Positions 9,478-17,239 of a DNA stretch of 64,000 bases are shown in pieces. Below the pieces are notes generated by a model. The model saw nothing but the letters and a program-made list of their open reading frames with translations. It had not been told where the DNA came from and made no database searches. Position 1 is the first letter of the stretch. Each line of letters starts with the position of its first letter. Both the position numbers and the translations under genes were made by a program. The DNA is from Sphingomonas horti (GTDB lineage Bacteria > Pseudomonadota > Alphaproteobacteria > Sphingomonadales > Sphingomonadaceae): assembly GCF_009753715.1 (NCBI RefSeq), contig NZ_WQMS01000008.1:109173-173172 (forward strand), given 5' to 3'.

Positions 9478-9564
9478 ATGGCGAAGAAAACCGTGAAACG
9501 GCCTCAGCCGAACGGCAAGGGGTTCTGGGGTGACTTGATCGGCGGCTTTTTCGGCTGGCGCTAA
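9478..9564 (+). CDS. 28-residue basic amphipathic microprotein
   Basis: A short ORF with an ATG at 9478 and an AGGGAGA ribosome-binding site 5-6 nt upstream. It encodes MAKKTVKRPQPNGK followed by GFWGDLIGGFFGWR and then TAA. The N-terminal half is strongly basic; the C-terminal half is hydrophobic, Gly/Trp/Phe-rich and could bind a membrane. A strong intrinsic terminator begins 22 bp after the stop, so it is probably a separate small transcript or the end of the upstream one. I know of no function; it could also be a leader peptide or a structured small RNA. Translation is inferred from the ribosome-binding site and start spacing. Confidence 0.6.
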   Translation: MAKKTVKRPQPNGKGFWGDLIGGFFGWR

Positions 9565-9585
9565 GTCCTCATAGGGATTCAGACG

Positions 9586-9614
9586 AGGGCTCCGCTGCTG
9601 CGGGGCCCTTTTTC
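9586..9614 (+). terminator. Strong intrinsic terminator after the 28-aa ORF
   Basis: AGGGCTCCGC-TGCT-GCGGGGCCCT forms a 10-bp stem with one G-U pair and a 4-nt loop. It is followed directly by TTTTTCTTTG. This is one of the clearest rho-independent terminators in the window. Confidence 0.9.
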
Positions 9615-9681
9615 TTTGCCCGGCCCACGGCGCGGCCTAGGGGCGTTGCTCCTCCCGTGACCCTCTGCTAGCCCCGGCACC

Positions 9682-9819
9682 ATGTCGCGTTCGGCTGTCA
9701 TCATCATCCTGATCATCGTGCTCGTCGGCGGCGGGCTCTGGTACCTCTCCGGCGTCGATGCCGAGAAACCGCTGACTCGCGTCGAGAAGACGATCCCAAA
9801 TGAGAAATTGGGCAAGTAG
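9682..9819 (+). CDS. Small single-pass membrane protein (45 aa)
   Basis: A 45-residue ORF, MSRSAVIIILIIVLVGGGLW then YLSGVDAEKPLTRVEKTIPNEKLGK. It has one strong N-terminal hydrophobic segment (residues 5-22) and a short charged tail that would face the periplasm. Its 3' end overlaps the start of the next gene by 20 bp in another frame, which supports co-expression with the secreted protein that follows. The function is unknown; the operon arrangement, not homology, is the main evidence. Confidence 0.6.
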   Translation: MSRSAVIIILIIVLVGGGLWYLSGVDAEKPLTRVEKTIPNEKLGK

Positions 9820-11611
9820 GCGGCTGCTCGGCGGGGCGGCGCTGGCCGCCGCGCTCGCCGCCGTCGCGATCCCCGCGCTGGGGCAGGACCAGGCGCCCGA
9901 ATCGCTGCTGCCGCCCGGTTTTGGCGACACGCCGGTCACGCCCACGCCGCCCCCGGCGGGACAGCCGGCGCCGCAGCCCGGCGCGACTCCGGCCGCGCCC
10001 GGTGCCGAGCTGCCGCTGACCGCCGAGGACCAGCAGGCGACCGGCGAGGAAGAGCTTCCGGCCGATGAAACGGAGACGGCCGAGGCGAGCCCCTTCGACC
10101 TGCCCGAGGCGGCGCGGCGGGATCCAAACCTGGTCGGCGTGCTGACCCCCGACAATGGCGGCTATGATGCCGACCAGTGGGGCAATGTCGACGGCCGTTT
10201 CGCTTCGACCCTGATGCGCGACATCAAGGCGCCGGTCGCTTCGCGCTGGGCGCAGATCCTGCTGCGCCGCGTGCTGTTGACGCGCGCGCCGGCGCCGGCC
10301 GGGATCGACGGCGCCGACTGGGTGGCGGAGCGCGCCTGGCTGCTGCTCCGGATGGGCGAGGCGGATCCGGCGCGGATGCTGGTCGCCGGCGTCGATGTCG
10401 ATCGCTTCACGCCCAAGATGTTCGACGTCGCCCAGCAGACGGCGCTCGCGACCGCGGACCCCGCGGCGATGTGCCCGCTGACCGACCATGTGCCGGCTAG
10501 CGCCGACCAGACCAGCTGGGACCTGGTCCGCGCGATGTGCGCGGCGCTGTCCGGCGATAACGGTACCGCCGGCGCGATCGTCGACGCCGCGCGCCACCGC
10601 GGCCGCGCGCGCGGCATCGACCTGCTGCTGGCCGAGAAGGTCGTGGGTGTGGGCGGCGCCCGGCGCGCGATCAACATCGAATGGACCGGCGTCGACAACC
10701 TGACCGCCTGGCGGTTCGGCCTGGCCAACGCGGTCAACGTGCCGATTCCAGCCGCGCTGTTCGATACGGTGGGGCCGCATGTCGAGGCATGGCAATATCG
10801 CGCGCCGATGATCTCGAGCGACCAGCGGCTGGTGCCGGCCAGCTGGGCGGCCAGCCTGGGCGTGCTGTCCAACGCGGCCTATGTCGACCTGATCGGCCGC
10901 GCCTATGAGGATGCGGACCCCGACACGATCGAGGACACGGCCGGCTTCCGCCTGCGCAACGCCTATTCGGCCGACGATCCAGCCGACCGGATCGAGGCGC
11001 TGAGAACGCTCTGGTCCCAGCCGAAGACCGACATGGAGAAATACGCGCGGCTGGTGCTGACCGCGCGCGCGGCGGCGCGGGTTGCGCCCGGGGAAGACTA
11101 TGCAGACGATGCGCGTAACCTGATCGCGTCGCTGTTCACCGCCGGGCTGGACGACGCCGCCTCGAAATGGGGCGCGGTGGCCGACCAGCTCGACGACGGG
11201 GACGATGGCTGGGCGCTGCTTGCCGTCGGCGCACCGAAGCGCGTGGTGACGATCAGCGCGGGCCGCGCGGGCGACTATGTCGACCAGCAGAACGAAGGCA
11301 GCCGCAAGGGCGCGTTCCTGGTCGCGGCGCTCGCCGGGCTGGGCCGGATCACGCCGCAGGAAGCGCAGACGCTGGCGACCGATCACCAGCTGCCCTTGGG
11401 CCTGCAGAACAGCTGGACGCGGGCGATCGACCGGGCGGCCGCCCGGAACCAGCCTGCCACCGTCGCGCTGCTCGCCGCCGCCGGCATGCAGACGCTGTCG
11501 TGGAAAGCGGTGCATCCCGCCTATCTGATGCACATCGTCTCGGCGCTGCGCCGCGTCGGGCATGAGCCGGAAGCGCGGATGATCGCCGCCGAAGCCATCA
11601 CCCGCGCGTGA
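9800..11611 (+). CDS. Secreted alpha-helical protein of unknown function
   Basis: A 603-residue protein with an N-terminal signal peptide (basic MRNWASRRLLGG, hydrophobic AALAAALAAVAIPALGQ, likely cleavage after ALG). A Pro/Ala/Glu-rich linker (about 30-105) follows, then a long region that appears almost entirely helical, with Ala/Leu/Asp repeats resembling TPR-like or other helical solenoid proteins. No enzyme motif is visible. It overlaps the small membrane protein upstream and, through a GTGA overlap, xerD downstream. It probably acts in the periplasm as a scaffold; a role in envelope or division processes would be speculation from the xerD linkage. Confidence 0.7.
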   Translation: MRNWASRRLLGGAALAAALAAVAIPALGQDQAPESLLPPGFGDTPVTPTPPPAGQPAPQPGATPAAPGAELPLTAEDQQATGEEELPADETETAEASPFDLPEAARRDPNLVGVLTPDNGGYDADQWGNVDGRFASTLMRDIKAPVASRWAQILLRRVLLTRAPAPAGIDGADWVAERAWLLLRMGEADPARMLVAGVDVDRFTPKMFDVAQQTALATADPAAMCPLTDHVPASADQTSWDLVRAMCAALSGDNGTAGAIVDAARHRGRARGIDLLLAEKVVGVGGARRAINIEWTGVDNLTAWRFGLANAVNVPIPAALFDTVGPHVEAWQYRAPMISSDQRLVPASWAASLGVLSNAAYVDLIGRAYEDADPDTIEDTAGFRLRNAYSADDPADRIEALRTLWSQPKTDMEKYARLVLTARAAARVAPGEDYADDARNLIASLFTAGLDDAASKWGAVADQLDDGDDGWALLAVGAPKRVVTISAGRAGDYVDQQNEGSRKGAFLVAALAGLGRITPQEAQTLATDHQLPLGLQNSWTRAIDRAAARNQPATVALLAAAGMQTLSWKAVHPAYLMHIVSALRRVGHEPEARMIAAEAITRA

Positions 11612-12507
11612 GCGGCGACCGGGAGCTGATCGAACGGTTCCTGGAGATGCTGACGGCTGAGGCCGGGGCTGCGCGCAACACGATCCTCGCCTATCGGACG
11701 GACCTGGAGCAGGCATCGGCGCTGCTGGCGGACGGGCTGACGGCGGCGGACCAGGCGGCGATCGCACGGGTGGCGGAAGAGTGGATGCCGCTCGCCCGAT
11801 CGACGGTGGCGCGGAAATCGGCGGCGCTGAGGCGCTTCTTCGCTTTCCTGCAGGAGGAAGGGTTTCGCGCCGACGATCCGGGCAAGGCCTTGCCGCGTCC
11901 CGGTGGCGCGCGACCGCTGCCGAAAGTGCTCGACCGCGGCGACGTCGACCGGCTGTTCACCGAGATCGACCGGCGGCTGGCGGCCGAGCATCCGCCGCTG
12001 GCCGATATCCGCCTGTCCGCTTTGATCGAATTGCTCTACGGCTCCGGCCTGCGCGCGACGGAGCTGGTCTCGCTGCCGCGCGGCGCGATCGCCAGCGACC
12101 GGCCATTCATCATCCTGAAGGGCAAGGGCGGCCGCGAGCGGCTGGTGCCAATCTCCGACCGCGCCCGCGCCGCCGTCGCGCGCTGGCGGGCGCTGGTGCC
12201 GTCCAGCCAGCCCTGGCTGTTCCCGTCCGGCAAGAAGCATTTGAGCCGCGTGCGGCTGTTCCAGATCGTGAAGGCGCTCGCCGCCGCGGCGGGCGTGCCG
12301 CCGGACCGCGTCGGCCCGCATGGGCTCCGCCACGCCTTCGCCACCCATCTGCTGGAGGGCGGCGCCGACCTGCGCGCGCTGCAGGCGATGCTGGGCCACG
12401 CCGACATCGCGACGACGCAAATCTACACGCATGTGGATTCGCGCCGGCTGGTGGAGCTGGTCAACGCCCGCCACCCGTTGGCGGATGAAACTCCCGGGCG
12501 TCGCTGA
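11608..12507 (+). CDS. xerD: Site-specific tyrosine recombinase XerD
   Basis: A 299-residue tyrosine recombinase, the length expected for XerD, which resolves chromosome dimers at dif with XerC. An N-terminal SAM-like core-binding domain (EMLTAEAGAARNTILAYRTD) precedes the catalytic domain with all key residues: Arg in LYGSGLRATELV, Lys in LKGKGGRERLVP, HGLRHAFATH, LGHADIATTQIYTH with the nucleophilic Tyr. The start is the GTG at 11608, overlapping the upstream stop. The complete catalytic set and lack of phage neighbours favour a housekeeping recombinase over an integrase. Confidence 0.93.
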   Translation: MSGDRELIERFLEMLTAEAGAARNTILAYRTDLEQASALLADGLTAADQAAIARVAEEWMPLARSTVARKSAALRRFFAFLQEEGFRADDPGKALPRPGGARPLPKVLDRGDVDRLFTEIDRRLAAEHPPLADIRLSALIELLYGSGLRATELVSLPRGAIASDRPFIILKGKGGRERLVPISDRARAAVARWRALVPSSQPWLFPSGKKHLSRVRLFQIVKALAAAAGVPPDRVGPHGLRHAFATHLLEGGADLRALQAMLGHADIATTQIYTHVDSRRLVELVNARHPLADETPGRR

Positions 12508-12573
12508 GAAGGCTTTCGGCTAAGGCTGGAAACGACGCATTGCGGACGAAAATCTCTTCGGTAGCTTTCTCCA

Positions 12574-12909
12574 ATGGTCGATCGCTTCTGGACTTTTGCC
12601 ATCGCGCTTGCTTTGCTGTCGGGCTGTTCGGATCAGCAAAGGATAGGTGAGGCGCAATCGCGCATCGCGAAATTGGAGGGGCCGTCTCCAGAGTTTCGGG
12701 ATGTGCGCATATCGCGCGATGGTTCGGCCGTCTGCGGCGAAGTTCGCTCGATAGCGCCGTCCGGCAGTCTGGGAAGCTTCCGTCGTTTCCACGTTGGCGA
12801 ACAAATCGCCGAGGTTGAGCCATATCCGCCATTTGCACCCCGGGAATCTGGCCGACCGCTAACTCCCTTCGACTACTTTCAAATGCGGGATGAGGTCTGT
12901 CGCGATTGA
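12574..12909 (+). CDS. Small putative lipoprotein
   Basis: A 111-residue protein with an N-terminal signal MVDRFWTFAIALALLSGC that ends in an LSGC lipobox, so Cys18 would be lipidated. The mature part begins with a short helix (QQRIGEAQSRIAKLEG) and continues with about 70 mixed residues including VCGEVRS. The gene lies alone between xerD and accA and is less GC-rich than its neighbours. I do not recognise a family. Membrane anchoring is predicted; function is unknown. Confidence 0.6.
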   Translation: MVDRFWTFAIALALLSGCSDQQRIGEAQSRIAKLEGPSPEFRDVRISRDGSAVCGEVRSIAPSGSLGSFRRFHVGEQIAEVEPYPPFAPRESGRPLTPFDYFQMRDEVCRD

Positions 12910-13042
12910 TGCGAGGGTTCGGTCCTATGTCCGAAAACCACCCCTTTTGGATATAGGCTTCGCCTATCTCCGCGGCACAAGCCGAAGGGATAGCCCGCCC
13001 GACATTGCGTTGGGGCGCGCAAGCGCTTAACCGCCGCCCCCG

Positions 13043-13990
13043 ATGATCAGCTTTCTCGATTTCGAAAAACCGATCGCCGAACTCGAGGCGCGGGTGGCGG
13101 AACTGCGCGAGACGGCGGCGGGGGGCGCGGTCGATATCGATGCGGAGATCGGCCGCCTCCAGGGCAAGGCCGACAAATTGCTGCGCGACACCTATGCGCG
13201 GCTCACGCCGTGGCAGAAGACGCAAGTCGCGCGGCATCCGGCGCGGCCGCATTTCAAGGATTATGTCGCGCGGCTGGTCGATGATTTCATGCCGCTGGCT
13301 GGCGACCGCGCCTTTGCCGACGACCAGGCCATCATCGGCGGGTTCGGGCGGATGGGCCGCCGCAAGGTGATGGTGATCGGCCATGAGAAAGGCGACGACA
13401 CCGCCAGCCGGCTGAAGCACAATTTCGGCATGGGCAAGCCGGAGGGCTATCGCAAGGCCATACGGCTGATGCAGATGGCCGACCGTTTCGGGCTGCCGGT
13501 GGTGACGCTGGTCGACACGTCGGGCGCCTTTCCGGGCGTGCAGGCGGAGGAGCGCGGCCAAGCCGAAGCGATCGCGCGATCGACCGAGCAGTGCCTCGCG
13601 CTGGGGGTGCCGATGGTCGCGGCGGTGGTGGGCGAGGGCGGCTCCGGCGGCGCGATCGCGCTGGCGGCGGCCAATCGCGTGCTGATGTTCGAGCACGCCG
13701 TCTATTCGGTGATTTCGCCCGAAGGCTGCGCCTCGATCCTGTGGCGCACCGCCGATCAGGCGCCAGCCGCGGCGGAGGCGATGAAGATCACTGCACAGGA
13801 CCTGCAGGCGCTCGGCATCATCGACCGGATCGTGGCGGAGCCGGTGGGCGGCGCGCACCGCGATGCCGACGCGGCGATCGACGCGCTGGGGAAGGCGATG
13901 GGCGAGGCGCTTGACGAGTTGGCGCCGCTCGACCGCGATGCGCTGCGCGCGGACCGTCGCGCGAAGTTCCTGAAGATGGGCACGCTTTAG
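13043..13990 (+). CDS. accA: Acetyl-CoA carboxylase carboxyltransferase subunit alpha
   Basis: A 315-residue alpha subunit of the carboxyltransferase, which with AccD transfers the carboxyl group from biotin to acetyl-CoA to give malonyl-CoA, the committed step of fatty acid synthesis. The N-terminal helix [49 protein letters not shown] and [19 protein letters not shown] are diagnostic. Full length for the family. It appears monocistronic, preceded by a 133-bp gap with a small ATAGGC-TTC-GCCTAT hairpin at 12953-12967 and followed by a palindromic repeat. Confidence 0.97.
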   Translation: MISFLDFEKPIAELEARVAELRETAAGGAVDIDAEIGRLQGKADKLLRDTYARLTPWQKTQVARHPARPHFKDYVARLVDDFMPLAGDRAFADDQAIIGGFGRMGRRKVMVIGHEKGDDTASRLKHNFGMGKPEGYRKAIRLMQMADRFGLPVVTLVDTSGAFPGVQAEERGQAEAIARSTEQCLALGVPMVAAVVGEGGSGGAIALAAANRVLMFEHAVYSVISPEGCASILWRTADQAPAAAEAMKITAQDLQALGIIDRIVAEPVGGAHRDADAAIDALGKAMGEALDELAPLDRDALRADRRAKFLKMGTL

Positions 13991-14005
13991 AGCCGCAAAG
14001 AGCTA

Positions 14006-14093
14006 ATCGCTCGTCCCGAGCGAAGTCGAGGGGCGCTGCTCCGAGCCGGCGCCCCTCGACTTCGCGCTGCGCGCTCCGCTCGGGACGAGCGAT
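14006..14093. repeat. Dispersed palindromic repeat, family B
   Basis: A long imperfect palindrome between the convergent accA and pilin genes. The left arm carries ATCGCTCGTCCCGAGCG and AAGTCGAGGGGCGC; the right arm carries GCGCCCCTCGACTTCGC and CTCGGGACGAGCGAT. A half-copy of the same family (GCGCCTCTCGACTTCGCTC) appears inside the GTA portal gene near 53816. It may end transcription from both sides. Confidence 0.75.
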
Positions 14094-14181
14094 AAATGCG
14101 CTTTGAGGGCCGTGCGGGACATACGAAAACGGGCGGCGAGTCGCCTCGCCGCCCGTCGTTCGTTGGCAGTAAGCTTTGGGC

Positions 14182-14346
14182 TTACTGGACCATGCTGCCG
14201 GCGACGTTGTTGAACGTCTTGCCGACCTTCGAACCCAGGTTCGACATGGCGGTGATGGCGGCAACGGCGATCAGCGCGGCGATCAGGCCGTACTCGATCG
14301 CGGTCGCGCCCTTGTTGTTGCGGAAAATCTTGCGCAGAATCTGCAT
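14182..14346 (-). CDS. Flp family type IVb pilin (copy 1)
   Basis: A 54-residue Flp/Fap-type pilin precursor, MQILRKIFRNNKGATAIEYG followed by a hydrophobic helix LIAALIAVAAITAM and a short polar tail. The prepilin site is the GATAIEYGL segment, with cleavage expected after the Gly and Glu at +5 of the mature chain. The ATG at 14346 has a GGGAGA ribosome-binding site. Flp pilins are polymerised by Tad machinery into adhesive pili; no tad or cpa genes are in the window. It is separated by 134 bp from the two other pilin genes and probably has its own promoter there. Confidence 0.88.
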   Translation of the reverse strand: MQILRKIFRNNKGATAIEYGLIAALIAVAAITAMSNLGSKVGKTFNNVAGSMVQ

Positions 14347-14480
14347 GTTCGGTCTCCCTGGCCAGTAATTCCCCGTTGACCCGACTGGCCGGCCGAAGAT
14401 CAACGCATACTCTGCTAGTGCCGGCCGGGTTGCGAAAAACTAAATGGTCATAGCCTTACGCGCGTTAACCAAGCCGCCCG

Positions 14481-14666
14481 TCAGATTACCTTGCGATTCG
14501 TCGAGCTGTTGTGGAACGCGGCGCCGAGATCGACGCCGAGGCCGGTCATCGCAGTGAGAGCCGCAACCGCGGCCAGCGCCGCGATCAGCCCGAGCTCGAC
14601 TGCCGATGCGCCATGGCTTGACCGCCCCAGCCTGTTCACGAACAAGGCCAGGCGGCGCGGGCGCAT
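14481..14666 (-). CDS. Divergent Flp-like pilin (copy 2)
   Basis: A 61-residue pilin-like protein with a basic leader MRPRRLALFVNRLGRSS, the processing segment HGASAVELGL and a hydrophobic helix IAALAAVAALTAM, ending in a polar AAFHNSSTNRKVI tail. It lacks the Tyr of the usual EYG motif (EL instead). Its ATG shares one base with the stop of copy 3 (TGATG), so the two are translationally coupled. It may be a minor pilin or pseudopilin of the Tad system. Confidence 0.72.
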   Translation of the reverse strand: MRPRRLALFVNRLGRSSHGASAVELGLIAALAAVAALTAMTGLGVDLGAAFHNSSTNRKVI

Positions 14667-14839
14667 CAGTGTGCCAGCACGTTTTCGGAAATGCCGTTCC
14701 ACATGCTGATCGTGGTATCGGCGAGCGCACCCATCGCGCCCAGGCAGGCGATGCAGATCAGGGCCAGGATCAGCCCGTATTCGATCGCAGTCGCGCCGTC
14801 GGTCTTGCGGAGCAATTTGCGGAGGAATTGGATGATCAC
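14666..14839 (-). CDS. Flp-like pilin (copy 3)
   Basis: A 57-residue pilin precursor starting at GTG 14839 (VIIQFLRKLLRKTDG), with processing motif GATAIEYGL, a hydrophobic helix containing two Cys residues (ALICIACLGAM) and a tail ADTTISMWNGISENVLAH. A longer ATG start at 14860 (MHPPGTG) is possible but would add residues ahead of a typical basic leader. It is the first gene of the copy 3-copy 2 pair and lies 61 bp from the divergent mutT. The Cys residues in the helix are unusual for Flp. Confidence 0.75.
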   Translation of the reverse strand: MIIQFLRKLLRKTDGATAIEYGLILALICIACLGAMGALADTTISMWNGISENVLAH

Positions 14840-14900
14840 GCCGGTCCCCGGTGGGTGCAAAGTGGTCGAGAACCTGCACGACGGAGGTTAAGGAACGTTT

Positions 14901-15323
14901 ATGGCGCCCGATTACCCGATCCTCCTTGTCGTCGCGGCGGCACTGATCGATGGCGAGGGACGAGTGCTGCTGCAGCAGCGCGCGCCGCATCGCTCGATGC
15001 CCGGGCTTTGGGAGTTTCCGGGCGGCAAGGTCGAAAGCGGCGAGACGCCCGAGGCCGCGCTTGCCCGCGAGCTGGAGGAGGAACTGGGCGTCGGGGTCGC
15101 GCCCGGTGCGATGACGCCGGTCGCTTTCGCCAGCGACACGCTCGACGAGCGCCACCTGGTGCTGCTGCTCTACATGGCCCGCGAATGGGCGGGCGAGCCG
15201 CACCCGCTCGACGCCAGCGCGATCCGCTGGGTCGACATCGAGGACATGAAGGGGCTGCCGATGCCGCCTGCGGACGTGCCGCTGGTGGCGGCGTTGGAGT
15301 GGCTAATCCCGCTTCGGGCGTAG
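14901..15323 (+). CDS. mutT: MutT-type Nudix hydrolase (8-oxo-dGTP diphosphatase)
   Basis: A 140-residue Nudix hydrolase that would cleanse oxidised dGTP from the nucleotide pool. The Nudix box GGKVESGETPEAALARELEEELGV is complete (residues about 37-60), with an N-terminal LVVAAALIDGEGRVLLQQR strand and GLWEFPGGK typical of MutT itself. Length fits MutT. Its 3' end overlaps the convergent methyltransferase gene by 21 bp. MutT is the most likely assignment, though Nudix substrate choice cannot be read with certainty from sequence. Confidence 0.88.
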   Translation: MAPDYPILLVVAAALIDGEGRVLLQQRAPHRSMPGLWEFPGGKVESGETPEAALARELEEELGVGVAPGAMTPVAFASDTLDERHLVLLLYMAREWAGEPHPLDASAIRWVDIEDMKGLPMPPADVPLVAALEWLIPLRA

Positions 15324-16151
15324 TGCATCCGCCAGCGACGCGGTGCCGCTGCCGCGACGGGCCGGCCGAGGCTGGTCGGGTGCCGGGGCCCAGCCGAGCA
15401 GGTGGACGATCTCGATCGTCTCCGCGACCTTCCCGTCCGGATCGGCCGCCGCCTGGAACAGCCCAGCGGCGCGCGCGAGCGCCGAGCGGGTGAGCGGCGG
15501 CGCGGCGTCGGCGAGCAGGCTGGCCGAGGCTGACCCGCGCAGGTCCGCGAGCAGCGCGAACAGGGAGCCGTAGCGCACCGCCAACCGCTCCCCATCGGCG
15601 ACCGGCAAGGCGAAACCGGCGCGGGCGAGCAGGTCGCCGGCCGAGCGCACGTCGATCTGCGGATGGAGACGGGCGACGGCGCGGTCCTCGGCGCCGAGCA
15701 ATGCGGCGCGTAACCGCGGCAGGCTGCCGGCGCCCACGAAGGCGCCGAGGAACAGCCCGTCCGGCTTCAGCACGCGCCGGATCAGCGTAAGCGCGCCCGG
15801 CAAATCATTGACCTGGTCGAGTCCGCCGCAGGCGACGATCAGGTCGAAGCTGCCATCGGCGAAAGGCAGCTGGTCCTCGTCGCACTGCACGCCGGCGCCC
15901 GCGCGCGCGAAGCGGAAGCCGGCGTCCGCGGCGACTGACTCGATCCCGCGGGCGGCGAGCGCCCGTCCCACGCGCCCGTCCAGGCAGCCGAGATCGAGCG
16001 CGCGCGTGAACTGGCGCTGGACCGAGTCGAGCCGGTCGAGCAGCTCCGCAGCCATTCGCGCGTGGAGAAAATCATGCGAGGCGAAGCCGGTTGCGGCGCG
16101 GTCGCGGCGGAGCCGCCGGCGCCGGCGATCGAAGATCTGGGGAGCGCTCAT
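15303..16151 (-). CDS. SAM-dependent methyltransferase, BioC/NDUFAF5-like
   Basis: A 282-residue class I methyltransferase. The SAM-binding motif ALDLGCLDGRVGRALAARG (about 51-69), an acidic loop, DEDQLPFADGSFDLIVACGG and LKPDGLFLGAF are seen in order. The N-terminus QIFDRRRRRLRRDRAA, followed by FLHARMAAELLDRL, resembles the NDUFAF5/BioC-like family found in alphaproteobacteria. It is divergent from comF, with the two starts about 44 bp apart, and converges on mutT with a short overlap. The substrate is not determined; in relatives this gene is often annotated as a biotin or complex I assembly methyltransferase. Confidence 0.82.
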   Translation of the reverse strand: MSAPQIFDRRRRRLRRDRAATGFASHDFLHARMAAELLDRLDSVQRQFTRALDLGCLDGRVGRALAARGIESVAADAGFRFARAGAGVQCDEDQLPFADGSFDLIVACGGLDQVNDLPGALTLIRRVLKPDGLFLGAFVGAGSLPRLRAALLGAEDRAVARLHPQIDVRSAGDLLARAGFALPVADGERLAVRYGSLFALLADLRGSASASLLADAAPPLTRSALARAAGLFQAAADPDGKVAETIEIVHLLGWAPAPDQPRPARRGSGTASLADALRPKRD

Positions 16152-16194
16152 CGGGGGCGCTTGTGCAGAAGCGCGCGACGCGGAACAAGGGGAC

Positions 16195-16959
16195 GTGACC
16201 TCGATCGCCGCACCGATCCGCGCCGTTGTCGATTTCGCGCTGCCGCCGCGCTGCCCCGCCTGCGGCGCGATCGTGTCGGCCGACGGATCGTTCTGCGAGC
16301 CGTGCTGGTCGAAGCTCGACTTCCTCGCCGGACCCGCCTGCGCGGGTTGCGGCGTGCCGTTCGAGCTGGACCGGGGCGAGGAAGCGCTGTGCGCCGCCTG
16401 CCTGGCCGAGCCGCCGCCGCACGACGGCGTGCGGGCTGCCGTCGCTTACGGCCCCGCCGCCCGCGCAGTGGTGCTGAAGCTGAAACATGGCGGCCGGATC
16501 GGCATGGCGCGCGTGATCGGGCGCCATCTCGTGCGGTTGGCGCTCGCTGAGCCGGAAGCTTTGCTGGTGCCGGTGCCGCTCCATCGCTGGCGCATCTGGC
16601 GGCGCGGCTTCAACCAGTCGGCGCTGCTGGCGCGCGAAGTGGCGCGGCGAACGGGGCTTGAGCTGCGCACCGACCTTATCGAGCGGCGCAAGCGCACGCC
16701 GATGCTGGGCGGGCTGGGGCGGGCGGCACGCGCGCGCGCCTTGCGCGGCGCCTTCGCGATCCCATCTGAAAAGCGGCCGGTGCTCAAAAGCCGGACGGTG
16801 CTGCTGGTCGACGATGTCTATACCAGCGGCGCGACCGCGGGCGCCTGCGCCAAGGCCCTGAAGCGGGCCGGCGCCGCGCGAGTGGTGGTGCTGTGCTGGG
16901 CGCGCGTGCTGCAGGACGGTGTTGACGATCCGCCGGGCTTGGGCGACGGATCGGATTGA
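16195..16959 (+). CDS. comF: ComF family phosphoribosyltransferase-like protein
   Basis: A 254-residue ComF-family protein. An N-terminal double zinc ribbon (CPACG and CEPCW, then CAGC and CAAC) is followed by a PRTase fold with the PRPP-binding motif VLLVDDVYTSGAT near the C-terminus and the LVPVPLHRWRIWRRGFNQS segment. In naturally competent bacteria ComF takes part in handling incoming single-stranded DNA. The GTG start at 16195 follows an AACAAGGGGA ribosome-binding site. It is followed within 12 bp by grxC, suggesting one operon continuing to the DUF1178 gene. Competence is not proven for this organism. Confidence 0.9.
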   Translation: MTSIAAPIRAVVDFALPPRCPACGAIVSADGSFCEPCWSKLDFLAGPACAGCGVPFELDRGEEALCAACLAEPPPHDGVRAAVAYGPAARAVVLKLKHGGRIGMARVIGRHLVRLALAEPEALLVPVPLHRWRIWRRGFNQSALLAREVARRTGLELRTDLIERRKRTPMLGGLGRAARARALRGAFAIPSEKRPVLKSRTVLLVDDVYTSGATAGACAKALKRAGAARVVVLCWARVLQDGVDDPPGLGDGSD

Positions 16960-16971
16960 GGAGGCGAGGCG

Positions 16972-17232
16972 TTGGCCAAGGTCGAGATCTACACCAAATT
17001 CGGATGCCCCTATTGCGTGCGCGCGAAGCGGCTGCTGGACGGCAAGGGCGCCGCCTACGAGGAATATGACATCACCATGGGCGGCCCGAAGCGCGCCGAG
17101 ATGATCCAGCGCGCGAACGGCCGCATCACCGTGCCGCAGGTGTTCATCGACGGGCATCATGTCGGCGGCTCCGACGATCTCGCCGCGCTCGACGCCCGCG
17201 GCGGGCTCGATCCCTTGCTGAAGGCCGCCTGA
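16972..17232 (+). CDS. grxC: Glutaredoxin 3
   Basis: An 86-residue dithiol glutaredoxin that reduces disulfides and glutathione mixed disulfides. The KFGCPYCVRAKRLL active site (CPYC at about 12-15), TVPQVFIDG cis-Pro loop and HVGGSDDLAALDARG are all present. The start is a TTG at 16972 behind a GAGGAGGCGAG ribosome-binding site; there is no ATG at the proper position. It is the second gene of the comF-grxC-amidase-DUF1178 string. Confidence 0.95.
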   Translation: MAKVEIYTKFGCPYCVRAKRLLDGKGAAYEEYDITMGGPKRAEMIQRANGRITVPQVFIDGHHVGGSDDLAALDARGGLDPLLKAA

Positions 17233-17239
17233 GCGGACC

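Noticed and set aside
11608-12507. xerD as a phage or island integrase
   Set aside because: Length and motifs fit the housekeeping XerD, it is operon-linked to a chromosomal gene, and no att repeats or island genes flank it.
12953-12967. ATAGGC-TTC-GCCTAT hairpin as an accA riboswitch
   Set aside because: Too small and without conserved surrounding sequence; likely just a weak terminator of the lipoprotein gene or a chance stem.
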